Notes: generated from the letters alone by a model not told the origin. A stretch of 64,000 bases of DNA from an uncultured Eubacteriales bacterium (GCA_934479825.1 CAKSOW010000001.1:1-64000); one strand, 5' to 3'; shown: positions 24,192 to 32,324, counted from the stretch's first letter. Numbers and translations are program-made.

Positions 24192-25473
24192 CACCCGTGC
24201 TTTCGTTTTCGTTTTGATAAAGAGACTGTACGATTTCCCTCATTTTTACAATGCAGTTTTCGTAAGCCGCCTCTCCGGTCACAACATCCCCGGCAAAAGC
24301 CCGACAGGTTGGCGAACCGCATGAACCGCAGTCCAAGCCGGGAAGTGTTTTGCAGATGGATTCGATTTCCGCCATAAGCGACATGGCTTTGGAACGGTTG
24401 CCGTCCAGTGTTACCGGGTTGTAGATCAGCTTTTCAGTCATCGTGCAGGAAATCGGAATTGCATTTCCGGAGTCAAGCGGTCTGTTTTGCGTTACCGGCA
24501 GATACCGGCGCAGATTTTGCAGTTTGACACGCGCAATATACGGGTTTTCCACTGTCATAACACCGCCGACGCAACCGCCGGGGCAGGCGTTTAGTTCAAT
24601 AAACTCCAAACAAGGAAAATCGCCGTTTTCGATTTTATCCAATACGTCGATGACGTTTTCTATCCCGTCTGCGGCAAGATATTTGTCGTTGAGAAGCGCC
24701 GAACCTTCGCCGCCGCTCGATGCCCAACTCACGCCGACCATGCCGACGCGCGAGACAGGAACTTCGGCTTGTTCTTTTTTCATCACGTCCAACAGTTTGA
24801 AGTATACGTCGCTTAAAGAAATGACATAGTCGATCTGTTCTGCGGCGTTGTCAAAATTGTTTTTGACATAGCTCACTTTGGCTGGACAGGGCGAAATAAA
24901 GACCGTTCGGATATCCTCGTCGCGAAGCTCCGGATGAAGCGCTTTTACCTCTTTTTTCGCTTCGGTTGCCGCTAATAAAACAGGCGGAAGAAGCGGGATC
25001 ACGTTGTCGCACAAAAACGGAAAACGCAGCGAGATAAGGCGCGTTACCACCGGACAGGCGCTGCTGATGACGGGGCGCGGAACACTGTTTTTTCGTAGGT
25101 AGCGGCGCGTATATTCGGTGACAAGTTCCGCGGCGCGTGCCACTTCATATACATAGCCGAATCCGAGGTCGTAAAGACCTTGGAGAATGTAATCAATATC
25201 GTCCAAATTTTCAAATTGTCCATAAAGCGTGGGAGGGGGCAGGGCAATGAGAAATTTGTCTTTCGGAAGTTCTGAAAATTTATCGTAGATTGCTTTTTTC
25301 GCTTTGTGTTGACACCGGCGGATACATTCGCCGCAGTCGATACAACGCCGCGAATCGATTTTCGCATGACCGGACCGAATCCGTATGGCCTCGGTCGGAC
25401 ATCGCTTCAAACAGATGGTACAGCCCGTACATTTTTCAACGTCCAAAGACACAGAGTGCTTGTAGTCGGGCAT
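24175..25473 (-). CDS. Sensory-type [FeFe]-hydrogenase-like protein (HsfB-like)
   Basis: A 432-residue protein. Order: an N-terminal two-cluster ferredoxin domain (C15/18/21/25 and C44/47/50/54); an H-cluster-type domain with SSACP (C140), FISPCPAK (C196) and ELNACPGGCVGG (C297, C301), so all four cysteines for the [4Fe-4S] part of an H-cluster are retained; and a C-terminal four-Cys domain (C382, C385, C390, C407), as in RnfB and corrinoid Fe-S proteins. The residue before C140 is Ala, where catalytic enzymes have the proton-relay Cys. This points to a slow, sensory enzyme like Thermotoga HydS rather than a bulk H2 producer. It lies 12 nt after the RsbW-like gene. Confidence 0.8.
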   Translation of the reverse strand: MPDYKHSVSLDVEKCTGCTICLKRCPTEAIRIRSGHAKIDSRRCIDCGECIRRCQHKAKKAIYDKFSELPKDKFLIALPPPTLYGQFENLDDIDYILQGLYDLGFGYVYEVARAAELVTEYTRRYLRKNSVPRPVISSACPVVTRLISLRFPFLCDNVIPLLPPVLLAATEAKKEVKALHPELRDEDIRTVFISPCPAKVSYVKNNFDNAAEQIDYVISLSDVYFKLLDVMKKEQAEVPVSRVGMVGVSWASSGGEGSALLNDKYLAADGIENVIDVLDKIENGDFPCLEFIELNACPGGCVGGVMTVENPYIARVKLQNLRRYLPVTQNRPLDSGNAIPISCTMTEKLIYNPVTLDGNRSKAMSLMAEIESICKTLPGLDCGSCGSPTCRAFAGDVVTGEAAYENCIVKMREIVQSLYQNENESTGDEHDR

Positions 25474-25484
25474 CGGCTGTCACC

Positions 25485-25907
25485 TCAAATCCTTACTTTC
25501 ATCGTGATTTTCGTACCTTTTCCGAGTTCGGTTTCAATATTCATTTCGTCCGTGTAGCGTTTCATGTTGGGAAGACCCATACCGGCTCCGAAACCGAGAG
25601 CACGGATGTTGTCCGGTGCCGTGGAAAAACCCTCCTGCATGGCAAGGGATACGTCTGCAATCCCCGGTCCGTGGTCGGTCAAAACAATGGTGATGCTTTC
25701 CGGTTCCACAAAGACCTCCGCTATACCGCCGCCTGCATGGATGACCATGTTGATTTCTCCCTCATACATGGCGATGGACACGCGCCGGATGGTATCGGGC
25801 GAAATGCCGAGACTGCGCAGATTTTTCTTGACTTGTACGGATGCCTCACCGGCCGACGTGAAATTTTCACCGTCAACGTCGTAACGGAACACAAGCGGCT
25901 CGCTCAT
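25485..25907 (-). CDS. RsbW-like serine kinase / anti-sigma-type HATPase protein
   Basis: A 140-residue stand-alone HATPase_c_2 protein of the anti-sigma-factor kinase type. The N box is in MYEGEINMVIHA, the G1 box is TDHGPGIAD, and the G2 box is GFGAGMGLPNMKRY. There is no partner sigma factor or STAS antagonist next to it. The gene overlaps the first DRTGG gene by 4 nt (ATGA). It is the second ATP-binding signalling protein of this operon; the target cannot be told from the sequence. Confidence 0.8.
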   Translation of the reverse strand: MSEPLVFRYDVDGENFTSAGEASVQVKKNLRSLGISPDTIRRVSIAMYEGEINMVIHAGGGIAEVFVEPESITIVLTDHGPGIADVSLAMQEGFSTAPDNIRALGFGAGMGLPNMKRYTDEMNIETELGKGTKITMKVRI

Positions 25908-26257
25908 AGGGCGTCCTCTTGACTGGAAAGCCCGTGTGTATACAGTTTTCCGCAGGCCTCGAACATGCGTAAGGCTGTCGTCATGACAACAATTTCACAA
26001 TCCTTGGCAAGCGAAAGCATTTCGGGCGACGGTTCTTTGCCGCGCACGAAAACAACACAGTGCATATCCATCATTTCCGCCGTGCGTATCACCTGCGGAT
26101 TGACAAGTCCGGTTAGTAACACCGCCTGATTTTTGACAAAGGCAAGCACGTCGCTCATCATGTCGCTTCCGCAGGCGGAACAGACCTCGCTGTCAAGCAA
26201 ATCCTCACAGCACAGAACCTTTGCATTAAGTAATTCCGAGATTTGCGATATTTTCAT
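25904..26257 (-). CDS. DRTGG-domain protein 1
   Basis: A 117-residue protein consisting of one DRTGG domain, with GSDMMSDVLAFVKNQAVLLT as the core followed by RTAEMMDMHCVVFV. It is similar in length and layout to the second DRTGG protein at 23853. It is preceded by a stable intercistronic hairpin (26270-26311) separating it from hndA, and its end overlaps the RsbW-like start. Confidence 0.78.
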   Translation of the reverse strand: MKISQISELLNAKVLCCEDLLDSEVCSACGSDMMSDVLAFVKNQAVLLTGLVNPQVIRTAEMMDMHCVVFVRGKEPSPEMLSLAKDCEIVVMTTALRMFEACGKLYTHGLSSQEDAL

Positions 26258-26269
26258 AAGAACCTCCGT

Positions 26270-26311
26270 AACCTTTTATCGGTTTCGGGAACTCCGAAAC
26301 AGGAAAAGGTT
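26270..26311 (-). other. Intercistronic hairpin between hndA and the signalling cassette
   Basis: A two-part stem: AACCTTTT (26270-26277) with AAAAGGTT (26304-26311), and inside it GTTTCGG (26282-26288) with CCGAAAC (26294-26300). No T run follows on the minus strand, so it is more likely an RNA-processing or stability element that sets the ratio of HndA to the other gene products. Confidence 0.6.
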
Positions 26312-26321
26312 CTGAATGAAG

Positions 26322-26819
26322 TTATGCGTTGTATTTTTCAAGAATACCGGCTACATCATCGGGAACAAGGCGTCCGTAAACGTCCTCATTGACAAGAAGT
26401 ACCGGAGCAAGACCGCATGCGCCGACGCAACGGCAGGATTCGAGCGAAAATTTGCCGTCCGGCGTGCATTCGCCTTCACCTACGCCTAAAACTTCGGAGA
26501 GCTTATTGTAAATATCGCCCGAGCCTTTAACATAACAGGCTGTACCGAGACAGACAGAAATATTGTAACGTCCTTTGGGATTGAGAGCGAACTGGGCATA
26601 GAACGTGACAACTTCGTAAACCTTTTCAAGGGAGATACCAAGACCGGTTGCAATCTTTTCTTCAACCTCGATCGGAAGATAGCCATAGATCTCCTGTGTT
26701 TTTTGAAGTACCGGAATGAGTGCTCCGGATTTGCCCTTGTACGCGGAAATTACCTCGTCAAGACGCGCTTCCTGCTCAGCCGTTCCGGCGAAAGGCAGGG
26801 TAGAAATTGTGTTTGCCAT
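26322..26819 (-). CDS. hndA: Hydrogenase [2Fe-2S] subunit (HndA/NuoE-like)
   Basis: A 165-residue NuoE-type protein. A helical N-terminal region (ALIPVLQKTQEIYGYLP) precedes a thioredoxin-like [2Fe-2S] fold with VCLGTACYVKG and SLESCRCVGACGLAP, which hold the four ligands. It is the electron-transfer subunit that works with HndC. First gene of a ten-gene minus-strand operon ending with hndD. The start is the ATG at 26819, preceded by AAGGAGG. Confidence 0.92.
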   Translation of the reverse strand: MANTISTLPFAGTAEQEARLDEVISAYKGKSGALIPVLQKTQEIYGYLPIEVEEKIATGLGISLEKVYEVVTFYAQFALNPKGRYNISVCLGTACYVKGSGDIYNKLSEVLGVGEGECTPDGKFSLESCRCVGACGLAPVLLVNEDVYGRLVPDDVAGILEKYNA

Positions 26820-26866
26820 TTGCTGTATTTCCTCCTTACAGAAATTGTTATGGAATAAACGTATGT

Positions 26867-26875
26867 ATTATATCA
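26867..26875 (-). promoter_or_regulatory. Extended -10 promoter for the hydrogenase operon
   Basis: On the minus strand TGATATAAT (26875-26867), about 48 nt before the hndA start. No good -35 is seen, which is usual for extended -10 promoters. The upstream 200 bases are A/T-rich; no Rex-type dyad could be recognised. Confidence 0.5.
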
Positions 26876-27061
26876 TATATCCTCAAAAAAAGAAAGACTT
26901 TTTGCGAAAAAAATCGCGATTATTCGACTTTTTTTGTGAAATTTATGTAAAATTTGCATTCACCTATCCGTTTTTTGATATATCGAAACTGCACAAACCG
27001 GAAAAATCCGTTCCTTTGGAATTCCGTCACTTTTTCGGACCAGCTATATATTAAGGGTATG

Positions 27062-27100
27062 AAAAATCCGGCAGCAATAAAACCGCTGTCGGAAATTTTT
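27062..27100 (-). terminator. Terminator of the AraC-type regulator gene
   Basis: TCCGGCAGC pairs with GCTGTCGGA around a 9-nt loop, flanked by A and T runs, so it can work in both directions. The remaining gap between 26876 and 27237 shows no gene. Confidence 0.65.
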
Positions 27101-27237
27101 AACCGATAAAGCACGCTAAATTATAAAACCGCCGTCGAAGAATTCCGCATAAAAAGTAAGATTTTAAGAAAAAGCGATAATATCCTGATAGACAAAAGCG
27201 CTGCGTTCGATTTATAATAACCGTATCGAAAAAAGCT

Positions 27238-28056
27238 TCAGACCTCCCAGGAGAGCGACGTTTTTCTGCGGTATTCGCGCGGCGTAACCCCTGTTTCTTT
27301 TTTGAAAAGACTGCCGAAATACGATTGTCCGGAAAAGCCGCATAAAGAAGCGATTTCGGCAAAGCCGAGCTCGGTGGTGACAAGAAGCGTTTTGGCGTGG
27401 GAAAGCCGCTTGTTTAAGAGATACCGGTGCGGCGTCAGACCGGTCGCCGCCTTAAAAAGATTGTGAAAATAGATCTCGCTCAAATGCACATGCGACGCGA
27501 TAGCCGCAAGGTCTATGTTTTCGCTGAAGCGGCTGTCTATGAAAGCAACGGCGGCCTTGACGGTATCAGTGTTGCAGCGATTCAGCCGGCTTGAAAGCTT
27601 CAGGGTGTGATGCTCGCTTAAAAGTAGCGACAGCAGCTCAAGCAGCTTGCTCTGCACGAAAACGGAAGCGGCTTCGGTCGGTTCGAGCGTGGCGGCGATC
27701 AGCCGGTTGAAGCAGTCGGCGTACAGCTCCCGGTTATTTAGCGTGACTAAGTCGGGAAGCCGGTCACATAGGCTTTTGAAATAAGCGTCATCTGCTAAGA
27801 AATGGATAAAAAGGCATTTATACGGCAGCTCGGTATAGCGCACCTGTCCGGGCTTTGCACAAAGTATTTTTTCGGTGTCCACGGCAAAACGGCTTTCGTT
27901 CATATGGGAAAAACCTTTGTTTTCGAGCGGCAGTTCAATTTCGTATACCGATACGCGCCGGTTTTTTGTGCGCTTTTGGTCGGCAGGATAAATAAGAGAG
28001 CTGTCAAAAATGCCGGCGTTAATGAGAGTTGGCAGATAGCATTTGGACTTGTCCAT
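27238..28056 (-). CDS. AraC-family transcriptional regulator
   Basis: A 272-residue regulator. The N-terminal cupin-like ligand domain (about 1-160) is followed by two helix-turn-helix motifs: the first at IDLAAIASHVHLSEIYFHNL and the second at FAEIASLCGFSGQSYFGSLF, ending with the family signature GVTPREYRR. It is divergent from the sugar-acid dehydratase, GH16 and SDR operon, with only 90 nt between the starts. It most likely controls that operon in response to the sugar or sugar acid. Its own promoter is at 28089-28117. Confidence 0.9.
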   Translation of the reverse strand: MDKSKCYLPTLINAGIFDSSLIYPADQKRTKNRRVSVYEIELPLENKGFSHMNESRFAVDTEKILCAKPGQVRYTELPYKCLFIHFLADDAYFKSLCDRLPDLVTLNNRELYADCFNRLIAATLEPTEAASVFVQSKLLELLSLLLSEHHTLKLSSRLNRCNTDTVKAAVAFIDSRFSENIDLAAIASHVHLSEIYFHNLFKAATGLTPHRYLLNKRLSHAKTLLVTTELGFAEIASLCGFSGQSYFGSLFKKETGVTPREYRRKTSLSWEV

Positions 28057-28088
28057 AATATCACCCGAAACAGTAAGATTTTGATATA

Positions 28089-28117
28089 AGTATAGTGTTT
28101 TTTGCAGATTTTGTCAA
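28089..28117 (-). promoter_or_regulatory. Promoter for the AraC-type regulator
   Basis: On the minus strand TTGACA (28117-28112), a 17-nt spacer and TATACT (28094-28089), 33 nt before the start codon. Confidence 0.75.
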
Positions 28118-28145
28118 GTCTGCAAGTGAAAGGAGAGAAACCCGA

Positions 28146-29306
28146 ATGAAAGTCACGGATGTAAAGACCTTTGTGACCGATTGTTTCCGCACCAATTGGG
28201 TGTTTGTCAAGGTGTATACCGATGCCGGAATCGACGGCGTCGGAGAAGCAACGCTCGAATATAAGGAAAAGGCGCTTGTCGGAGCAGTCGAGCATATTCG
28301 CGAATACTTGCTCGGAAAAGACCCGACGCAGATCGAGAATCATTGGCATACCATTTACCGCGACGCGTATTGGCGCGGCGGCGCGGTGCTTATGTCGGCA
28401 CTATCGGCGGCGGAATGCGCGCTGTGGGATATTTTAGGCAAAAGCCTGAACGTGCCGGTCTATACGCTTCTCGGCGGTAAAGTGCGCGATAAGGTGCGAA
28501 TTTATGCCAACGGTTGGTTTAGCGGTGCAAAAGAGCCGGCAGAATTCGGCGAAAAAGCAAAAATCGCAGCAAAGCGCGGGATCACGGCGCTCAAATGGGA
28601 CCCGTTCGGAAAAAATTATTTAACTATTTCGAATGCCGAACTTGATAAAGCGCTTCGGTGTGTGGACGAGGTGCGGCGGGCCGTCGGAACTTCGGTCGAT
28701 CTGCTCATTGAGGGACATGGTCGTTTCAACCTTCCGACGGCGGTAAAGATTGCCCAAGAGTTGGAATGCTTTAAACCGATGTTTTTCGAAGAGCCGGTGC
28801 CACCGGATAACCTTGACGCGTTAAAAGAGGTCAAAATGCGCTCCGGCGTATCGATTTCCGCCGGAGAACGTCTGTATACGCGCTGGGATTATAAGCGGAT
28901 GTTCGATTTGATGGCGGCCGACTATATCCAACCGGATGTGTCGCACGCCGGAGGGATTTTAGAGCTAAAGAAGATTGCCGCCGAATCGGAATGCCGGTAT
29001 ATGGGATTTGCGCCGCACAATCCGTCCGGGCCCGTTGCGTGCGCGGCAACCTTGCAGCTTGCGGCCTGCTGTCAGAATTTCGAGATACTTGAGATTATGT
29101 ATTCCGACGTCGATTACCGTGGAGATTTGACCGATGAAGCACTTGTCTATGCCGACGGCTGCATTGCTATCCCGGAAAAACCGGGTATCGGCATTACGAT
29201 AAACGAAGCCGAATGCCTGAAGCATCCCTATAAGCCGCATACGCTACGCCACTATACCGGCACTCTTACCGATATCCGACCGGCAAAGACCGAATTTTAC
29301 TTTTAA
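28146..29306 (+). CDS. Mandelate racemase/galactonate dehydratase family sugar-acid dehydratase
   Basis: A 386-residue enolase-superfamily enzyme, close in length and sequence to D-galactonate dehydratase (DgoD). It has the N-terminal capping domain and a TIM barrel with K150 in LKWDPFG, acidic metal ligands in EGHGRF, FEEPVPPDN and AGERL, and the catalytic histidine in FAPHNPSGP. The reaction is loss of water from a sugar acid to give a 2-keto-3-deoxy sugar acid. The start is ATG 28146 with AAGGAG upstream. First gene of an operon with GH16 (14-nt gap) and SDR. Confidence 0.88.
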   Translation: MKVTDVKTFVTDCFRTNWVFVKVYTDAGIDGVGEATLEYKEKALVGAVEHIREYLLGKDPTQIENHWHTIYRDAYWRGGAVLMSALSAAECALWDILGKSLNVPVYTLLGGKVRDKVRIYANGWFSGAKEPAEFGEKAKIAAKRGITALKWDPFGKNYLTISNAELDKALRCVDEVRRAVGTSVDLLIEGHGRFNLPTAVKIAQELECFKPMFFEEPVPPDNLDALKEVKMRSGVSISAGERLYTRWDYKRMFDLMAADYIQPDVSHAGGILELKKIAAESECRYMGFAPHNPSGPVACAATLQLAACCQNFEILEIMYSDVDYRGDLTDEALVYADGCIAIPEKPGIGITINEAECLKHPYKPHTLRHYTGTLTDIRPAKTEFYF

Positions 29307-29320
29307 GGAGATTTGAAGCC

Positions 29321-30145
29321 ATGAAACGATTTGAAATTAAAGACCACGAACCGAGCCTGCTTCCGGAGGGCAAGTGGTGTCTTGCTTGGGCAGACGAATT
29401 CGACGGAACTGCGCTTGACCGCACAAAATGGGATTTCCGCTTGAACTATTGGGGAAAACCGAATCCGGCCTATACCGATAAAGGTATTGTATTTGACGGC
29501 AAAAGCTGTATCGAGCTGCACCGCACCGAACACGACGGCTATTATGTTTCGCCGCAGCTTCAGACAGGTTCAAACTCTTTCGATATTCCAAAGACTTCCG
29601 CCGTGAATCCTTGGAGGGGACCGAACGACTTTTGGCGGCTCGGTGAGCTGCCTGAACCGAAATTTATGCACCGGTACGGGTACTACGAATGCCGCTGTAA
29701 GTTCCAAAAGAATCCGGGCGAAATGTGGAGTGCGTTCTGGATGCAGTCGCCGAGCATCGGAACGGCCTATGACCCGACCTATTGCGGCATTGAATGCGAC
29801 ATTATGGAATGCTTCGAGGCCGGTCAATGCACCACCGGCAACATCATGGGCGGCTACGGCAGTCAATTTCGTGAGGAAGCGCGTGTTCGCTACTCGCTCA
29901 AAGCTACAAAAGACGGCTTTCATCGCTTCGGTATGGATTGGACGCCGCAAGGGTATACCTTCTATTGCGACGGAGAGATTGTTTCCCAAACGAGTGAACA
30001 TGTGTCGCATGTGCCGGAATTTTTGCTTCTGACAACTGAGGTTCAAGGGTATCGGTCAAATGCTCCGTTAAAGGTCGGAGAAACGTTTGTCGACGATGCG
30101 TTTATTGTGGATTATGTGCGCGTGTTCGACCGCATCATAATATAG
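29321..30145 (+). CDS. Glycoside hydrolase family 16 protein (no signal peptide)
   Basis: A 274-residue GH16 domain with the catalytic signature ExDxxE at E158-C-D160-I-M-E163; E158 should be the nucleophile and E163 the acid/base. Family members cleave beta-1,3, beta-1,4 or galactan-type linkages (laminarin, agar, porphyran, lichenan). The protein starts directly with the folded domain (WCLAWADEFDGTALD), and no signal peptide or anchor is visible, so it probably acts on imported oligosaccharides in the cytoplasm, which is unusual for GH16. Confidence 0.88.
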   Translation: MKRFEIKDHEPSLLPEGKWCLAWADEFDGTALDRTKWDFRLNYWGKPNPAYTDKGIVFDGKSCIELHRTEHDGYYVSPQLQTGSNSFDIPKTSAVNPWRGPNDFWRLGELPEPKFMHRYGYYECRCKFQKNPGEMWSAFWMQSPSIGTAYDPTYCGIECDIMECFEAGQCTTGNIMGGYGSQFREEARVRYSLKATKDGFHRFGMDWTPQGYTFYCDGEIVSQTSEHVSHVPEFLLLTTEVQGYRSNAPLKVGETFVDDAFIVDYVRVFDRIII

Positions 30146-30161
30146 GGAAGGCTGACTATTT

Positions 30162-30971
30162 ATGAAAAAAGCTATGCTTGTGACCGGCGGCACAGTCGGA
30201 ACAGGACTTGCGTGTGCGCACCGTTTTGCTTCCGAAGGCTATGCAGTGCTTATCACCAGCCGCGACGGCGTGCGCGCCGAAAAGGCGGCAAAGGAAGTGG
30301 CAGAGGAGCACGGCGTTTTTGCACGCGGCTATGAGCTTGCAGTCGGAAACGAACAGGCAGTCATTGAACTGTTTTGCGATATCGATAAGAACGGCCTTTT
30401 TGCCGAAACCGTGATTCTCAATTCCGCCAATATGGGCTTTGGCAATGACCCGGCCAAGGGCATGGATTTCTTTACCGTGCCGGTGGAGGAATTTGCCGGC
30501 GTTTTCGAAACAAATCTCGTCTGGAATTTTACTATCGTGCGGCAGGCGGCGCTTCGAATGCGTGAACACCGTAAGGGTGCGATCGTCTTTATCAGCTCCA
30601 ACACGGCTTACCGTGCCATTCCGAACCGCAGTGCGTATTGTGCCTCCAAGGGCGGTATCAATGCCATGAGCCGCGCATTTGCGGTGGATCTGGGCATATA
30701 CGGAATCCGCTCCAATGTGGTTCTGCCGGGGACGATCAAAACCGAACGCTGGGTAAAAATGGGGGATAGACAGATCGTCAACGGCTCTTTAACGCCGCTC
30801 GGCGATATTTCCGATTTTGAAGATATCGCAAACGCTGCATGGTATTTAGGCAGTGACGAATCCAAAAACGTCACCGGTACGGAAATTGCCGTGGACGGCG
30901 GTATGAGCGTTCAGCTCTATCCGCAGATTCTCGGAGAGTATAAAAGAAAAGCCATGGAAAAGGGATTATAA
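30162..30971 (+). CDS. SDR-family oxidoreductase
   Basis: A 269-residue short-chain dehydrogenase. The cofactor motif is TGGTVGTGLA at the N-terminus, a catalytic serine lies in FISSNTAYRAI, and the Tyr-x-x-x-Lys pair is in YCASKGG; the C-terminal substrate loop follows. It probably oxidises or reduces a sugar or sugar acid together with the dehydratase encoded two genes upstream. It is the third gene of the AraC-linked operon, ending in a strong terminator 6 nt later. Confidence 0.88.
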   Translation: MKKAMLVTGGTVGTGLACAHRFASEGYAVLITSRDGVRAEKAAKEVAEEHGVFARGYELAVGNEQAVIELFCDIDKNGLFAETVILNSANMGFGNDPAKGMDFFTVPVEEFAGVFETNLVWNFTIVRQAALRMREHRKGAIVFISSNTAYRAIPNRSAYCASKGGINAMSRAFAVDLGIYGIRSNVVLPGTIKTERWVKMGDRQIVNGSLTPLGDISDFEDIANAAWYLGSDESKNVTGTEIAVDGGMSVQLYPQILGEYKRKAMEKGL

Positions 30972-30976
30972 TACGG

Positions 30977-31007
30977 AAAGAACCGGTCAATCGCCCGGTT
31001 CTTTTTT
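30977..31007 (+). terminator. Terminator of the dehydratase-GH16-SDR operon
   Basis: AAAGAACCGG (30977-30986) pairs with CCGGTTCTTT (30995-31004), followed by a T run. Confidence 0.88.
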
Positions 31008-31052
31008 ATGAGCCGAATGGAATGCGGGTGATATTTTTTCTTGTGCGCAAGG

Positions 31053-31081
31053 TTGACTTTTCCGGAAAAATGTGGTATAAT
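31053..31081 (+). promoter_or_regulatory. Promoter for the PHP gene
   Basis: TTGACT (31053-31058), a 17-nt spacer and TATAAT (31076-31081), 53 nt before the ATG at 31134. Confidence 0.8.
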
Positions 31082-31133
31082 CGGGTTTACTTGAAACGAT
31101 AAAACCACAGACTTTCAAACGGAGGAAAGTGCC

Positions 31134-32033
31134 ATGTACAAGGCTTCAAACTGAAAATGCTATTATAAAGTCGGATTGCACATCCACACCAATTTGTCGG
31201 ACGGCGCGGTATCGCCCGAACAAATGGCAAAGATCTATCGGGAAGCCGGATTCGATGCCGTGGCGATAACCGATCATTGGGTCTATCATCCGCAAGGCGA
31301 GATCGGCGGCTTAAAAATCATTTCCGGCTGCGAATATAATATTGATTTCGGTATTCGTGATACCGCAGACGGAATCATGCACATTGTCGGCATCGGCATG
31401 AAAACAAAACCGGAATTGGATGAAAAAACGGCGCGCCGTCAGGAGGTTATCGACGCGATAAACGACTGCGGCGGTATGGCGGTTTTAGCGCATCCGTATT
31501 GGTCGCTCAACACGAAAGAGGATGTGGAGGCGCTTCACGACTTTTCATTGCTTGAAATATATAATTCGGTTTCCGACGTGCATCAAAGCGTTCGCCCATA
31601 TTCGGGATATCTTGTGGACGTTCTTGCCAACGACGGTTATGTGCTGCCGCTCATTGCTACGGACGACACGCACTATTACGACGGAACGGACGACGCAAAG
31701 TCGTTTTTGATGGTGGAGTCGGAAAGCGATTCGGTGGAGGATATTTTAAGCGGCATCCGTGCGTCGCGCTTTTATGCTTCACAAGGACCGGAATTGTATG
31801 TAACACAGACCGGAGAGGGCGCAAGAACCATTTGCGTCCGATGCAGTCCCTGTTCGCTCATCAGCTTTGTTACCGGCGCGTCTTGGGCGAAGGATCGTGT
31901 AATTCGCGGCGAGAATTTAACCTGCGCGGAATACACGTTACAGGATTACGATAAGTGGGTGCGCGTAGAGGTTAAGGACGCCGAAGGACGCTTTGCCTGG
32001 AGCAGCGTTATTTCCTTTTCGCTGAACCGATAA
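31134..32033 (+). CDS. PHP-domain phosphoesterase with in-frame TGA at codon 7
   Basis: A strong promoter and GGAGG lead to ATG 31134. The frame then reads six codons, a TGA (31152-31154), and continues without a break to the stop at 32033. The body has the PHP metal site: LHIHTNLSDG, AITDHW, a His in LAHPYW and DDTHYYDG. Relatives often have a Trp just before the Tyr-Lys-Gly that leads into the first His motif, so TGG to TGA is a plausible single change. Otherwise translation must begin at the TTG at 31176, which has only a weak ribosome binding site and would cut into the first strand. It may therefore be inactive, poorly expressed, or affected by a sequence error. Confidence 0.7.
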
Positions 32034-32051
32034 GTTATATGGAATGTAAAA

Positions 32052-32237
32052 TTGCAAAAGTCTAAAAGGCTTTTCGGGCGAAGCCCGATTTCAATAAAAA
32101 TCTGAAAAATCCGGGGACATGCGCCACGGATTTTTCACCGATAGATTCGCGAGTGTCGAAAAGCGGAGCTTTTTGGCATGAGGCGCGAGCGCACGAATCT
32201 GTTTCCGTGTCGTAAAACGAAGTTTTGCGACACGCTC
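32052..32237 (+). repeat. 186-nt structured 3'-flank repeat, copy B
   Basis: The same 186-nt unit as the minus strand of 18301-18486, with about ten substitutions. It begins 18 nt after the PHP stop codon on the same strand and is followed directly by a terminator. Where the copies differ inside stems, pairing is kept: GAC versus GGC in the first stem (T-A becomes T-G), and TGTGAC versus TGCGAC in the last stem (G-T versus G-C). That suggests a folded RNA is under selection. Confidence 0.85.
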
Positions 32238-32260
32238 AAACGCCCGAAAAGGGCGTTTTT
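32238..32260 (+). terminator. Terminator after repeat copy B
   Basis: CGCCC-GAAAA-GGGCG with flanking AAA and TTTTT, followed by GTTTTGCG, the same tail found behind the terminator of copy A. Confidence 0.85.
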
Positions 32261-32324
32261 GTTTTGCGTATTATAAAAAATTAGAAAAATTAACAATTGC
32301 CTTGCTATTTTTTTGTCAAACTAC

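Noticed and set aside
31152..31154. TGA read as selenocysteine or as tryptophan through an altered genetic code
   Set aside because: Many genes in the window end in TGA, including several ATGA overlaps, so TGA is a stop here; no convincing SECIS-type stem was seen directly after it. A mutation or error is simpler.
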